Of a DNA stretch of 64,000 bases, positions 38,866-46,537 are shown in pieces (positions within the stretch are counted from its first letter, which is position 1; every line of letters starts with the position of its first letter). A program made the position numbers and the translations under genes. The notes below the pieces were generated by a model that was not told the origin of the DNA, ran no database searches, and saw nothing but the letters and a program-made list of their open reading frames with translations. This DNA comes from Nostoc sp. 'Lobaria pulmonaria (5183) cyanobiont'. GTDB lineage: Bacteria; Cyanobacteriota; Cyanobacteriia; Cyanobacteriales; Nostocaceae. The stretch lies in NCBI RefSeq assembly GCF_002949795.1, contig NZ_CP026692.1:1485501-1549500 (forward strand). The letters run 5' to 3'.

Positions 38866-39001
38866 AATTTTTGCCTCCTGAATAACTGTTTTTCAACAAT
38901 GCCAATGATTTATCAGAAGTTGATTAGAGAGTTATGCAAGAGCTAATGTAAACTTACACTTTTTAAGGAACTGCTTAAAGGATTAGGCGTCTAGAGTGAA
39001 G

Positions 39002-39036
39002 AGTCATTGGGCATTGGGCATTGGGTATTGGGCATA
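39002..39036. repeat. STRR-type repeat
   Basis: GGGCATTGGGCATTGGGTATTGGGCAT units lie upstream of the small gene at 39183. AGGCAAAGGGGCAGAGGGG follows. Confidence 0.65.
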
Positions 39037-39182
39037 AGAGGCAAAGGGGCAGAGGGGAAAAACTGACTGCAACTTCACTTTTCCCCTGCTTCCCTGCTGC
39101 AACCTCCCGTATGCTTACCCTTTTCATTCGGGGGTTACGTGGTTAACAATGGGTTGAATGTTTTTTTAAATGATTCAACTTT

Positions 39183-39437
39183 ATGGCTAGAACTGCAAAT
39201 GAATATGCCGTATACCTCCTACTGGAAAGCGGCCACCGAGAAGAAGTACGTTTTCCTACTATTCAAGAGTTTCAGAAATGGTATAGCGGCGAACTTGTGC
39301 CAAAATCTGCTTCTAATGACTTCATTAGCGTTCCGATCAAAAATATTCAAGGGGAATATATGGTAGTACGCCCTTCTCGGATTATCGCAATCCGGGTAGA
39401 ACCTATTTTCAGTTCCAGTGTTGAAAGATTCAACTAA
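39183..39437 (+). CDS. Small conserved cyanobacterial protein next to mltA
   Basis: This protein of 84 residues reads MARTANEYAVYLLLESGHREE, then WYSGELVPKSASNDFISVPIK and EYMVVRPSRIIAIRVEPI. No known domain is recognised. The stop TAA at 39435-39437 directly abuts the mltA ATG at 39438, so the two genes are likely one transcript. Confidence 0.6.
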   Translation: MARTANEYAVYLLLESGHREEVRFPTIQEFQKWYSGELVPKSASNDFISVPIKNIQGEYMVVRPSRIIAIRVEPIFSSSVERFN

Positions 39438-40700
39438 ATGATGAGAAAAACCCTTGCTTTGCTTTCCTTGAGTTTAGGAATTGCCCTTGTGAATCCTCTC
39501 TGGTCGGCTGTTGCTCAGGTTCCTAACTTACTGCCGTTGCCAATACCGACTGCTCCCGATCTTCCACCTATACCAATACCAATCACTCCTGAGATCACGC
39601 CGCCGCTAAAACCAATCACTATCGGAACCGATTGTACAGTCCGGCCGACTTGCTTGGGTTGGGATGAGCAAATTTGGGGTCAAAGAGGTAGAATAGGCGA
39701 TCGCAAAGCGTTGTTAGCTTCTATTGACAACAGTCTGCTTTACCTAACAAAGGGTGATGCGATCGCAGCATATCAAAATTATCCAGTTCGGGAAATTACC
39801 CTTGATCGGGTCCGCCGGAGTTTGCTACGTTTCCGCGAACTGGTTGTCAGTTCTATGTCAGCAGCGCAACTACAAGCTGCTGTCCGCCAGGAGTTTGTCT
39901 TCTACCAGTCTGTGGGCAACGATGGCAAGGGTACTGTTAAGTTCACTGCTTACTACGAACCTGTTTATACCGCTAGCCGTGTCAGGACTTCAATATATAA
40001 ATATCCTCTTTATCGGCTACCACCTAATTTCAGCCAATGGCCTAAACCCCACCCAAAACGAATTGATTTGGAAGGGAAAGATGGTTTAAAAGGGAATAAG
40101 AGCAAGTTACGGGGTTTAGAACTGCTTTGGTTTCGCGATCGCCTAGACGCATACATGGTACATATCCAAGGTTCTGCCCAAATTAAATTAACCAATGGCA
40201 AAACAACGTCAGTTGGCTATGCCGGTGGAACTGATTACCCTTGGACTAGTATCGGCAAAGAACTAGCCAAAGATGGCAAACTTCCACTAAATGGATTGAC
40301 AATGCCACGGATGACTGCTTATTTCCGGCAAAAACCCCAGGAGTTGAGCAATTATCTACCGCGCTGGAAACGATTTATTTTCTTCCAAGAAACTGGTGGT
40401 ACCGGAGCTACAGGCAGTATTCATGTACCAGTGACAGCAGAACGTTCCATTGCTACAGATAAGTCTCTCATGCCTCCGGGAGCGCTAGCGCTGATTTACA
40501 ATTCATTTCCCTATCCTGCCAGTAGTGGCAAACTAGAGAATCGTACTGTTAGCCGCTTTGTACTTGACCAAGATACAGGAAGCGCCATCAAAGGCCCGGG
40601 CCGGGTAGATTATTTTATGGGATCTGGTAAACTAGCAGGCGATCGCGCTGGTGTCACAGGCGGTAATGGTTCACTATATTATTTGCTGCTCAAAGAATAG
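39438..40700 (+). CDS. mltA: Membrane-bound lytic murein transglycosylase A
   Basis: This protein of 420 residues has a signal peptide (ALLSLSLGIALVNPLWSAVA) and a Pro-rich segment at 30-65. The MltA core has FTAYYEPVYTASR, RFIFFQETGGTGATGSIHVPV and the C-terminal catalytic region VLDQDTGSAIKGPGRVDYFMG with the acidic residue in DTG. It cleaves peptidoglycan to 1,6-anhydro products. The upstream small gene (39183) may be co-transcribed. Confidence 0.92.
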   Translation: MMRKTLALLSLSLGIALVNPLWSAVAQVPNLLPLPIPTAPDLPPIPIPITPEITPPLKPITIGTDCTVRPTCLGWDEQIWGQRGRIGDRKALLASIDNSLLYLTKGDAIAAYQNYPVREITLDRVRRSLLRFRELVVSSMSAAQLQAAVRQEFVFYQSVGNDGKGTVKFTAYYEPVYTASRVRTSIYKYPLYRLPPNFSQWPKPHPKRIDLEGKDGLKGNKSKLRGLELLWFRDRLDAYMVHIQGSAQIKLTNGKTTSVGYAGGTDYPWTSIGKELAKDGKLPLNGLTMPRMTAYFRQKPQELSNYLPRWKRFIFFQETGGTGATGSIHVPVTAERSIATDKSLMPPGALALIYNSFPYPASSGKLENRTVSRFVLDQDTGSAIKGPGRVDYFMGSGKLAGDRAGVTGGNGSLYYLLLKE

Positions 40701-40790
40701 ATATTGGGCATGGGACATGGGGCATTGGGCATTAGTTATTAATTATTCTCCTCTGCTCCCTCATCTCCATTGCCCACTCCCCACTCCTCA
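40701..40790. repeat. STRR-type repeat between convergent genes
   Basis: GGGCATGGGACATGGGGCATTGGGCATT and CCCACTCCCCACTCC units fill the gap between mltA and the DUF5895-like gene. Confidence 0.65.
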
Positions 40791-40791
40791 G

Positions 40792-41661
40792 CTAATACGG
40801 CGGATAAGCAAAATCATCCTCATCAGCATAAACGTAAGAGTTGGAAACTCCTGCCATTGCCAATTTAGGGATTTCTGATTTTACAGGTTCCTTGCCAAAA
40901 TCTTTGTATTCTTCAAAAGTCTTACAAATCATTGCAGACTCAAGAGCATCGGAAGCAATTAAATATTGCGTTAAAGTCCCTACGGTAGGATGTTTATAGT
41001 CCACAGTTGAAGCTACCAAAACTGTATTTGGTTCAATACCTCTTTCTTCACACTCAATGATGGGACAAAAAATCCCGTGAGCATGGAACAATGGCCCTTT
41101 TGGTGTCAAAGGTTGCTTGCGATAAACAGCATAAGCTTTTTCTAGTTCAGCAACGAATCCACTAACTACTTTACCTTGTTGATATTCGCAGTAGGTTTTG
41201 CTGAAACTTGCTCCGGCAGCACCATTAAGTGTTAGTTGTAATGGGAATTCATGTAAAAACTTTTTATTCTCTCCCACTATAAAAATTAGATAGCGAGTAA
41301 AGGTTTTAAATTTAAGTTTGTCGGCTAAAAAAGCATCATAATTCTCTTTGAGCGTACCCAGTTTTAGACCGCTTTCCCGATCTTTGACAGACAATGGTCC
41401 CCGACGCACTATAACCACGCGTGGAGTAGTGGTAATAAAGACCGTTTCGACTCCAGAGGTAAATTCATGCTCTACTTGCTGCCAATTATCATCTGGCACA
41501 AAGCCGACAGCATTGGCATTATCCAGCTTAATTGCCAAACCGTGGGATTGCATACCATCTGTGCCATATCGAGGATTAATCATCTGACACCAGGGAAGGA
41601 CTTGAGAAGGCGGTGCATTAAATTTATCGTCTTCAAAGTCGAAATTAGCAGATGCTTTCAT
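40792..41661 (-). CDS. DUF5895-like protein (plasmid/mobile-associated)
   Basis: This protein of 289 residues begins MKASANFDFEDDKFNAPPSQVLPW and contains VIVRRGPLSVKDRESG and LTQYLIASDALESAM. I place it from memory with the DUF5895 proteins that are common on cyanobacterial plasmids. It has no membrane segment or enzyme motif. It lies next to an IS remnant and a tiny ribbon-helix-helix gene, a mobile-DNA-like context. Confidence 0.55.
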   Translation of the reverse strand: MKASANFDFEDDKFNAPPSQVLPWCQMINPRYGTDGMQSHGLAIKLDNANAVGFVPDDNWQQVEHEFTSGVETVFITTTPRVVIVRRGPLSVKDRESGLKLGTLKENYDAFLADKLKFKTFTRYLIFIVGENKKFLHEFPLQLTLNGAAGASFSKTYCEYQQGKVVSGFVAELEKAYAVYRKQPLTPKGPLFHAHGIFCPIIECEERGIEPNTVLVASTVDYKHPTVGTLTQYLIASDALESAMICKTFEEYKDFGKEPVKSEIPKLAMAGVSNSYVYADEDDFAYPPY

Positions 41662-41757
41662 CGTTTTAGGCTATCAAAGTGTTTTATTGAACAAGTTTAT
41701 CGGCAGGGCGCTGAGGAAAGGAGAGCCAGTTATGTACCCAAGCGTATTGATATTATA

Positions 41758-42012
41758 CAGGACTTACGCAACTGTCACAAGCAATGGCGCGGTGTAACCG
41801 CGCCGCGCGCCAAACAACTAGGCGATAAACATGGGAACATTCGAACGTTTTAGTTGCTGAACTAAATAATTTGATAGCAATCCATGCTTAATTTGATAGA
41901 TTGTTTGACCTGTTTTATAAGCTAAATCTTTGAGCCTAAGCCAGACTAAAATAGCGCAAGCAATATGATTTCTTTGAATACGACGCTTACGTCTCAAATT
42001 CTGTAAATTCAA
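41758..42012 (-). mobile_element. Remnant of an insertion sequence (transposase C-terminus)
   Basis: A 64-codon frame (41818-42012) reads RIQRNHIACAILVWLRL, then LKRSNVPMFIA at the end, the C-terminus of a DDE transposase. The sequence CAGGACTTACGCAACTGTCA at 41758-41777, just past its stop, is like the end of Nostoc IS elements. Between them is a GC-rich hairpin (41786-41804). The rest of the element is missing. I do not name the family. Confidence 0.6.
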
Positions 42013-42092
42013 TTTAAAACCTCCAATTAAACCAAATTTTAATGCTTATATCTTGAAAATGAACTAAGGTGAAATAGTTAGTAAATCTACTT

Positions 42093-42239
42093 TTATTTCG
42101 TCAGTGGCAAGGCTCTAATGATCTCTCTAATTACATCCGTTGCTGGTCTACCTGTCTGTTCACAATATTTTTCAAGTTTTTTGGCTTCGTTTGATGCCAG
42201 ATTTATAGTGATTCGCTTGACCGCCCATTTTTTGTTCAT
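42093..42239 (-). CDS. Small ribbon-helix-helix (CopG-like) protein, 48 residues
   Basis: Reading from ATG 42239 to TAA 42093 gives 48 residues. The start MNKKWAVKRITINLASNEAK forms a beta strand, then KLEKYCEQTGRPATDVIREIIRAL gives two helices: the CopG/RHH pattern. Such proteins bind DNA as dimers and often control plasmids or toxin-antitoxin units. No toxin is visible next to it. Confidence 0.65.
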   Translation of the reverse strand: MNKKWAVKRITINLASNEAKKLEKYCEQTGRPATDVIREIIRALPLTK

Positions 42240-42339
42240 GCTGAAACAGATAAATCGTGTAATCATAACTTCAAATTCTGATTTTACCTTCCAACTGGAA
42301 AGTAACCTAAATTTTGGATATCCTGAGATACCTTTTTAA

Positions 42340-43389
42340 TAGGACACGTTGTAAATAAATATTGCAAGTGTACTTTACTGATTTACTAAGAACTGATTCG
42401 TAAAGAAAATCTTAAGGATACCCAATTTATTGCTGGGTATGACTTTCAGAGAATCAACGCTTGATTGGCTCAAATTCCTGAAACCCTGACGAGACAAAGA
42501 CTTTACTCTAGTTTACAAATTAGCTCTAACTTGTCTATAAATGATAAAGGAAGAATCAAGATTTGGTACTCTGTAGTTTAACTTTTAATTCTTTTTAGCT
42601 TAGGCACAAGTCTCATACCCACCCGTTTGCTGCGTGTAGCTTGCTAGGCGCAGGAGCGAGCATAGGAGAAAGGTGACGCACAAAGTTGCCAGTGTCTACA
42701 ACGAGAACAAGCGAATGGTGCAGCAAAATAGGCGAATTTAAATGCACTTGGCAAAAAAGATAAATTATAAAATTATCCCTGTATTTTCAATGTTCATTCA
42801 TCATTGAAAATGCAAATTGAGAGCTACATTGTTACTCTATTAATAAAAAACATTTATAGCATCTAATTAATTATAGATGTTCCAATTTTACAGCTTTTCA
42901 GTTAAACTATAAAACTGCTTTTCTCACTTCGATAACTCAATGAATGTTGGCAGAATACCTATTTATATAATTCTAATTATATTCATAATTGAAGCCTAAT
43001 TGCAATGAATTTAGAATTAACAATCTTGAAGAAAGCCTTAACCTAAATTTGTACTAACTTTAACTCAACCTTTGCTTAGGCTGTATGCCTTAGTAAGAAG
43101 ATTGTGTAGTAACTATAATAAAATACTGTATTTCTATCGGATTTTAGATGTATTACTACCATTAACCCAGAGCTAAAAGTTAAATTGGAGGTTTTTACGA
43201 GTTGCTGTTTACTGCATTAAGGATCGGAAATTCATAAAACTGCAACTGACCTAATTACCTGGAGCGTAGACACATGAAACGCACAAATGGCTGCTTGAAT
43301 AGCGGAAAACTAGGTGTCTACGCCCACAGCATGACATTTGCTTTGCATATTTTCTGTGGTGTTTTTTTAACTATTCTTGAGGAGTACAA
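42340..43389. other. Long AT-rich gap with remnants and repeats
   Basis: This stretch is about 1 kb. At 42465-42581 an open frame reads LAQIPETLTRQRLYSS and then INDKGRIKIWYSVV, preceded in another frame by MTFRESTLDWLKFLKP, so it may be a frameshifted gene fragment. At 42633-42665 is a GC-rich Nostoc-type repeat. At 43264-43273 and 43314-43323, GCGTAGACAC and its complement form a 10-bp inverted repeat before the next gene. No intact gene is seen. Confidence 0.35.
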
Positions 43390-43890
43390 ATGCTTGAGGC
43401 TATCGCTGTTGCTTGGTTATTACTGTTTTTTAGCGATTTTCTATCTACATTCTTTTACCATGTACCCGAGCACGTTTTTGGTAGCCTTCATTTAAAAACG
43501 CATCACTCCTGGAAAAAGGACTTCCGCCACTATGCTATTTTGACTTTTAATCCCCAGGTTCTTTTAGATGGTATCTTGGGAGCTTTACCTTATGTACTTA
43601 TAGCAGTAGTCTTGTGGCTTTTCTCTCCCATTGGCGTTATCTCTGGATTACTGCTTGGTCAGTTTCATGTATGGTGGAGACACATAAGTGTACTGGGTTG
43701 GCAAACTCCAAAGCCTGTAAATATCTTATGTCAAATTCTATTTATTACCACTCCTGAGAGACACTGGTTACATCATCACAAAACTAATTTAGGTTTCGGT
43801 GATATTTTCACCTTCTTTGAACAACCTGCACAAATGTGGTTGCGCTGGCTGCGATTACTCAGACTTCGTTTTCGCGACTCTCGGATCTAA
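43390..43890 (+). CDS. Fatty acid hydroxylase/sterol desaturase-like membrane protein
   Basis: This protein of 166 residues has hydrophobic segments at about 1-20 and 60-85. The histidine motifs are HLKTHHSWKKDFRHYA near 33-48, HVWWRH near 93-98 and ERHWLHHHKTNLGFGD at about 122-138, as in the non-heme diiron hydroxylases. It is shorter than many members but has the three clusters. ATG 43390 has a good ribosome-binding site (GAGGAG). The substrate is unknown. Confidence 0.7.
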   Translation: MLEAIAVAWLLLFFSDFLSTFFYHVPEHVFGSLHLKTHHSWKKDFRHYAILTFNPQVLLDGILGALPYVLIAVVLWLFSPIGVISGLLLGQFHVWWRHISVLGWQTPKPVNILCQILFITTPERHWLHHHKTNLGFGDIFTFFEQPAQMWLRWLRLLRLRFRDSRI

Positions 43891-43925
43891 CTAAAACTAG
43901 CGCTTACCTAAATACTTTTTAAAAT

Positions 43926-43961
43926 TACCAAAAGAAGCTGCGATCGCAGCTTCTTTTGGTA
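43926..43961. terminator. 36-nt perfect palindrome with a central HIP1 site
   Basis: TACCAAAAGAAGCTGCGA and its complement form a 36-nt palindrome centred on GCGATCGC. It lies 36 bp after the desaturase-like gene and can end transcription in both directions. Confidence 0.6.
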
Positions 43962-44059
43962 CACTCAAGGTGATTATTCTACTCTTAGAAATGCGTTCAC
44001 CTATATACTCAAAAGCTAATTCCCAATTTATGAGGAGTAGCAACAAGAGACATTAATTT

Positions 44060-44081
44060 ACCATAGATTTCAATCTATGGT
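44060..44081. other. Short hairpin
   Basis: ACCATAGATT (44060-44069) pairs with AATCTATGGT (44072-44081). No strong T run follows, so it is less likely to be a terminator than the palindrome at 43926. Confidence 0.3.
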
Positions 44082-44289
44082 TTGATCTAATTAATCTTTT
44101 TTTGTTTATAGTTGTTCTAGAACTTATCAAACAGTAAGCGAGTTATAAGAACGGAAAAATGCCTCTGGTAAAGAGTTTAAAGGTATTTGCTACCGTTCCA
44201 CTTCGCTGTTATATCGCTAATGTTTTTGGGAAAACTAGTCTTAATTAGTAAATTATTATATCCCTAGATTTTTATGAGAATTCCTCTCT

Positions 44290-44485
44290 TTTCTGAAGAC
44301 GCCAGGCGTAGCTTGCTTATGCAAAAGGGTATGGATAGCTGCGCTGAACAAGGCAGGAGGCAGGTGGTCACTGAGCGACTTGCCCTCTTGCTAGTCGTTG
44401 GCGCAGCCTCTCGTAGAGAAGGGAGTCGAAGTGAGGCAGGAGGCAGAAGGTTGGAATACAGTGTAAGTTTCTCTGCGAGGCGCTA
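44290..44485. repeat. Mixed Nostoc repeats upstream of the kinase operon
   Basis: The sequence holds GACGCCAGGCGTAGCTTGC, GGAGGCAGGTGGTCACTGAG, CTCTCGTAGAGAAGGGAGTCG and TGCGAGGCGCTACGC, which recur in Nostoc genomes. A 94-codon frame across it (44274-44558) is not gene-like. Confidence 0.5.
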
Positions 44486-44544
44486 CGCAAACACATGTAC
44501 ACTGATTGCTAGAAATTTGCAACCTGCTCTAGATGAGGTGTTTC

Positions 44545-46524
44545 ATGTCCGCAGTTAGCCTCAGAAAGATGCTTAACAAAAAAGAGTTGCCATCTCTCCT
44601 TCATAACTTAATCTACCAGTTCAACATCGCGATTGATGTTGAACTGGTAGACGGCACGAAGCTGATTAGCATTGGAGAGCAAACTGTGGAAAACCGATAT
44701 CCAATCGAGGTTTCAGGAGAAATCATCGGTTGGGTTGTTGGGGAAGAACAAGCAACTCTACTTGCGACTTTGCTCTCGTTTCTGGCAAAGCAGGAAGCTG
44801 AGAAGAAAGTACTTGCCAAAGAATTGCTGGAGCGATACCAAGAAATTGATTTGTTTGACGATATCTCGACTCAACTGACAACAAGTTTAGATACGCGACA
44901 GATCGCTCAACTTGTGCTTCAAGAATTAGGTCAATTAATTGAATCGTCTGCGGGGATGATTCTGCTTTTGAGTTCAGATGCAACCGCGTTTGAAATCATT
45001 GCCGAATTTGGAGTGTTTTTTGATCGCAGTCAGCCGCAACCGGGTAAGGGAATTATTGGCAACATTGTGCAATCCAACCGGGCAGAACTGGTCAATGATG
45101 TGCAAGCCGATCCGCGATTAGAGGGGCAAAAAAACGTTAGCGCAATGATTTGTGTACCGTTGCGAGCTAAGGAGCGGGTACTGGGAGCGATCGCTATTGG
45201 AACGGCCAAAACTGACTCATACAAGGCTGAACACTTGAAACTTGTGAGTATCTTTGCCTCTCAAACAGCGATCGCTATTGACAAAGCTGTGCTTTACGAG
45301 CAAAGCACTCAAGCAGCCGTCCAGGCAAAAGCTCAGACACAGAGGCTTCAGCAAGCTCTCCATGAGTTGCAATTGGCCCAAACTCAGTTGATCCAAAGCG
45401 AAAAAATGTCAAGTTTAGGGCAACTCATTGCCGGAGTTGCCCATGAAATCAACAACCCGGTTAACTTTATTTGCGGCAATTTAAAGTATGTTGCCGAATA
45501 CGCCCAAGACTTGTTGCACCTGTTGGAAAAATATCAGAAATTCCTACCTGTTGCTCCTCCAGAATTGGAATCAGAGTTAGACAATATAGACCTGGAATTT
45601 ATCATGCAGGATTTCCCCAAACTGCTAGATTCGATGAAACTGGGCACAGGTCGCATCGTCGAAATTGTCCAATCCCTAAAAAACTTCTCCCGCCATGACG
45701 AAGCTGAAATGAAAGCCGTCAACATCCACGATGGCATCGACGGAACGCTAATGATTCTTCACCATCGCGTGAAAGCCGATGTTCATCGTCCAGCAATTGA
45801 AATCGTTAAAGACTATGCAAAACTTCCCCTGATTGAATGCTATCCCGGACAGTTGAATCAGGTGTTTATGAACATCCTGGCAAATGCCATTGATGCTTTG
45901 GAAGAAAGTATGGAAAATTCAGAAGTTAGAAGTAGTCCCCAATCCCCAAACCCCAATCCCCAAATCACTATTCGTACCAAAGCCCTTGACCAACAGTGGG
46001 TTGTGATTCGCATTGCTGACAATGGCCCAGGCATGAAGGAAGAGGTAATTCGCCGTATTTACGATCCCTTCTTCACCACGAAAGATGTTGGTAAAGGAAC
46101 CGGGCTAGGCATGGCAATCAGCTACCAAATTGTTGTGGACAGACATGGGGGAATGCTCAAGTGTCGTTCTCAACCAGGTGAAGGGACAGAATTCTGGATT
46201 CAGATCCCGTTAAATTGTGCATTTGTAGATGCTACTGAAGAACACAATTGCACCTCTGCCTCGCCAATTCACACAACCGAATCATCTCCCACTCCCGATG
46301 CCGACGGCTTCATTCCATCAACAGCTCCAATGCTCAAACCTACGGATTTGTTGAGCCGCCATACTCAACTGATCCAGCGACTTTCACAGCACAGTCCAGA
46401 TGTGGAAGGTGCATCACCTGATCAAATTTACCAGATGTTTCAACGCCACCCAATTTCGTTAAAGCTTTACGCCACTTTGTTGTCTTGGTTCTGTTGTTTT
46501 AACCCTACCCAAATACGCCACTAA
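44545..46524 (+). CDS. GAF sensor histidine kinase
   Basis: This protein has 659 residues from ATG 44545, which follows GAGG about 6 nt upstream; ATG 44533 is an alternative. A first part (about 1-105) has no clear domain. A GAF domain at about 110-250 and a helix lead to HisKA with the phospho-His in GVAHEINNPVNF (residue 300). The HATPase has N and G boxes (MNILANAIDALE, DNGPGMKE, GKGTGLGMAIS). A low-complexity loop SSPQSPNPNPQ, made by STRR DNA at 45931-45965, sits inside the HATPase. The C-terminal 100 residues are unstructured-looking. It is first of three signalling genes. Confidence 0.88.
   Translation: MSAVSLRKMLNKKELPSLLHNLIYQFNIAIDVELVDGTKLISIGEQTVENRYPIEVSGEIIGWVVGEEQATLLATLLSFLAKQEAEKKVLAKELLERYQEIDLFDDISTQLTTSLDTRQIAQLVLQELGQLIESSAGMILLLSSDATAFEIIAEFGVFFDRSQPQPGKGIIGNIVQSNRAELVNDVQADPRLEGQKNVSAMICVPLRAKERVLGAIAIGTAKTDSYKAEHLKLVSIFASQTAIAIDKAVLYEQSTQAAVQAKAQTQRLQQALHELQLAQTQLIQSEKMSSLGQLIAGVAHEINNPVNFICGNLKYVAEYAQDLLHLLEKYQKFLPVAPPELESELDNIDLEFIMQDFPKLLDSMKLGTGRIVEIVQSLKNFSRHDEAEMKAVNIHDGIDGTLMILHHRVKADVHRPAIEIVKDYAKLPLIECYPGQLNQVFMNILANAIDALEESMENSEVRSSPQSPNPNPQITIRTKALDQQWVVIRIADNGPGMKEEVIRRIYDPFFTTKDVGKGTGLGMAISYQIVVDRHGGMLKCRSQPGEGTEFWIQIPLNCAFVDATEEHNCTSASPIHTTESSPTPDADGFIPSTAPMLKPTDLLSRHTQLIQRLSQHSPDVEGASPDQIYQMFQRHPISLKLYATLLSWFCCFNPTQIRH
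45931..45965. repeat. STRR inside the kinase gene
   Basis: AGTCCCCAATCCCCAAACCC units, usually intergenic, lie in frame in the HATPase region of the kinase and encode a Pro/Asn-rich loop. The related kinase at 31400 has a different insert in the same place. Confidence 0.7.
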
Positions 46525-46537
46525 AGAAACCTTAACC

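Noticed and set aside
43274..43495. Frame starting MKRTNGCLNSG
   Set aside because: It overlaps the desaturase-like gene out of frame; the gene at 43390 has the histidine motifs and the ribosome-binding site.
44274..44558. 94-codon frame before the kinase cluster
   Set aside because: It runs across several Nostoc repeats and overlaps the true kinase start.
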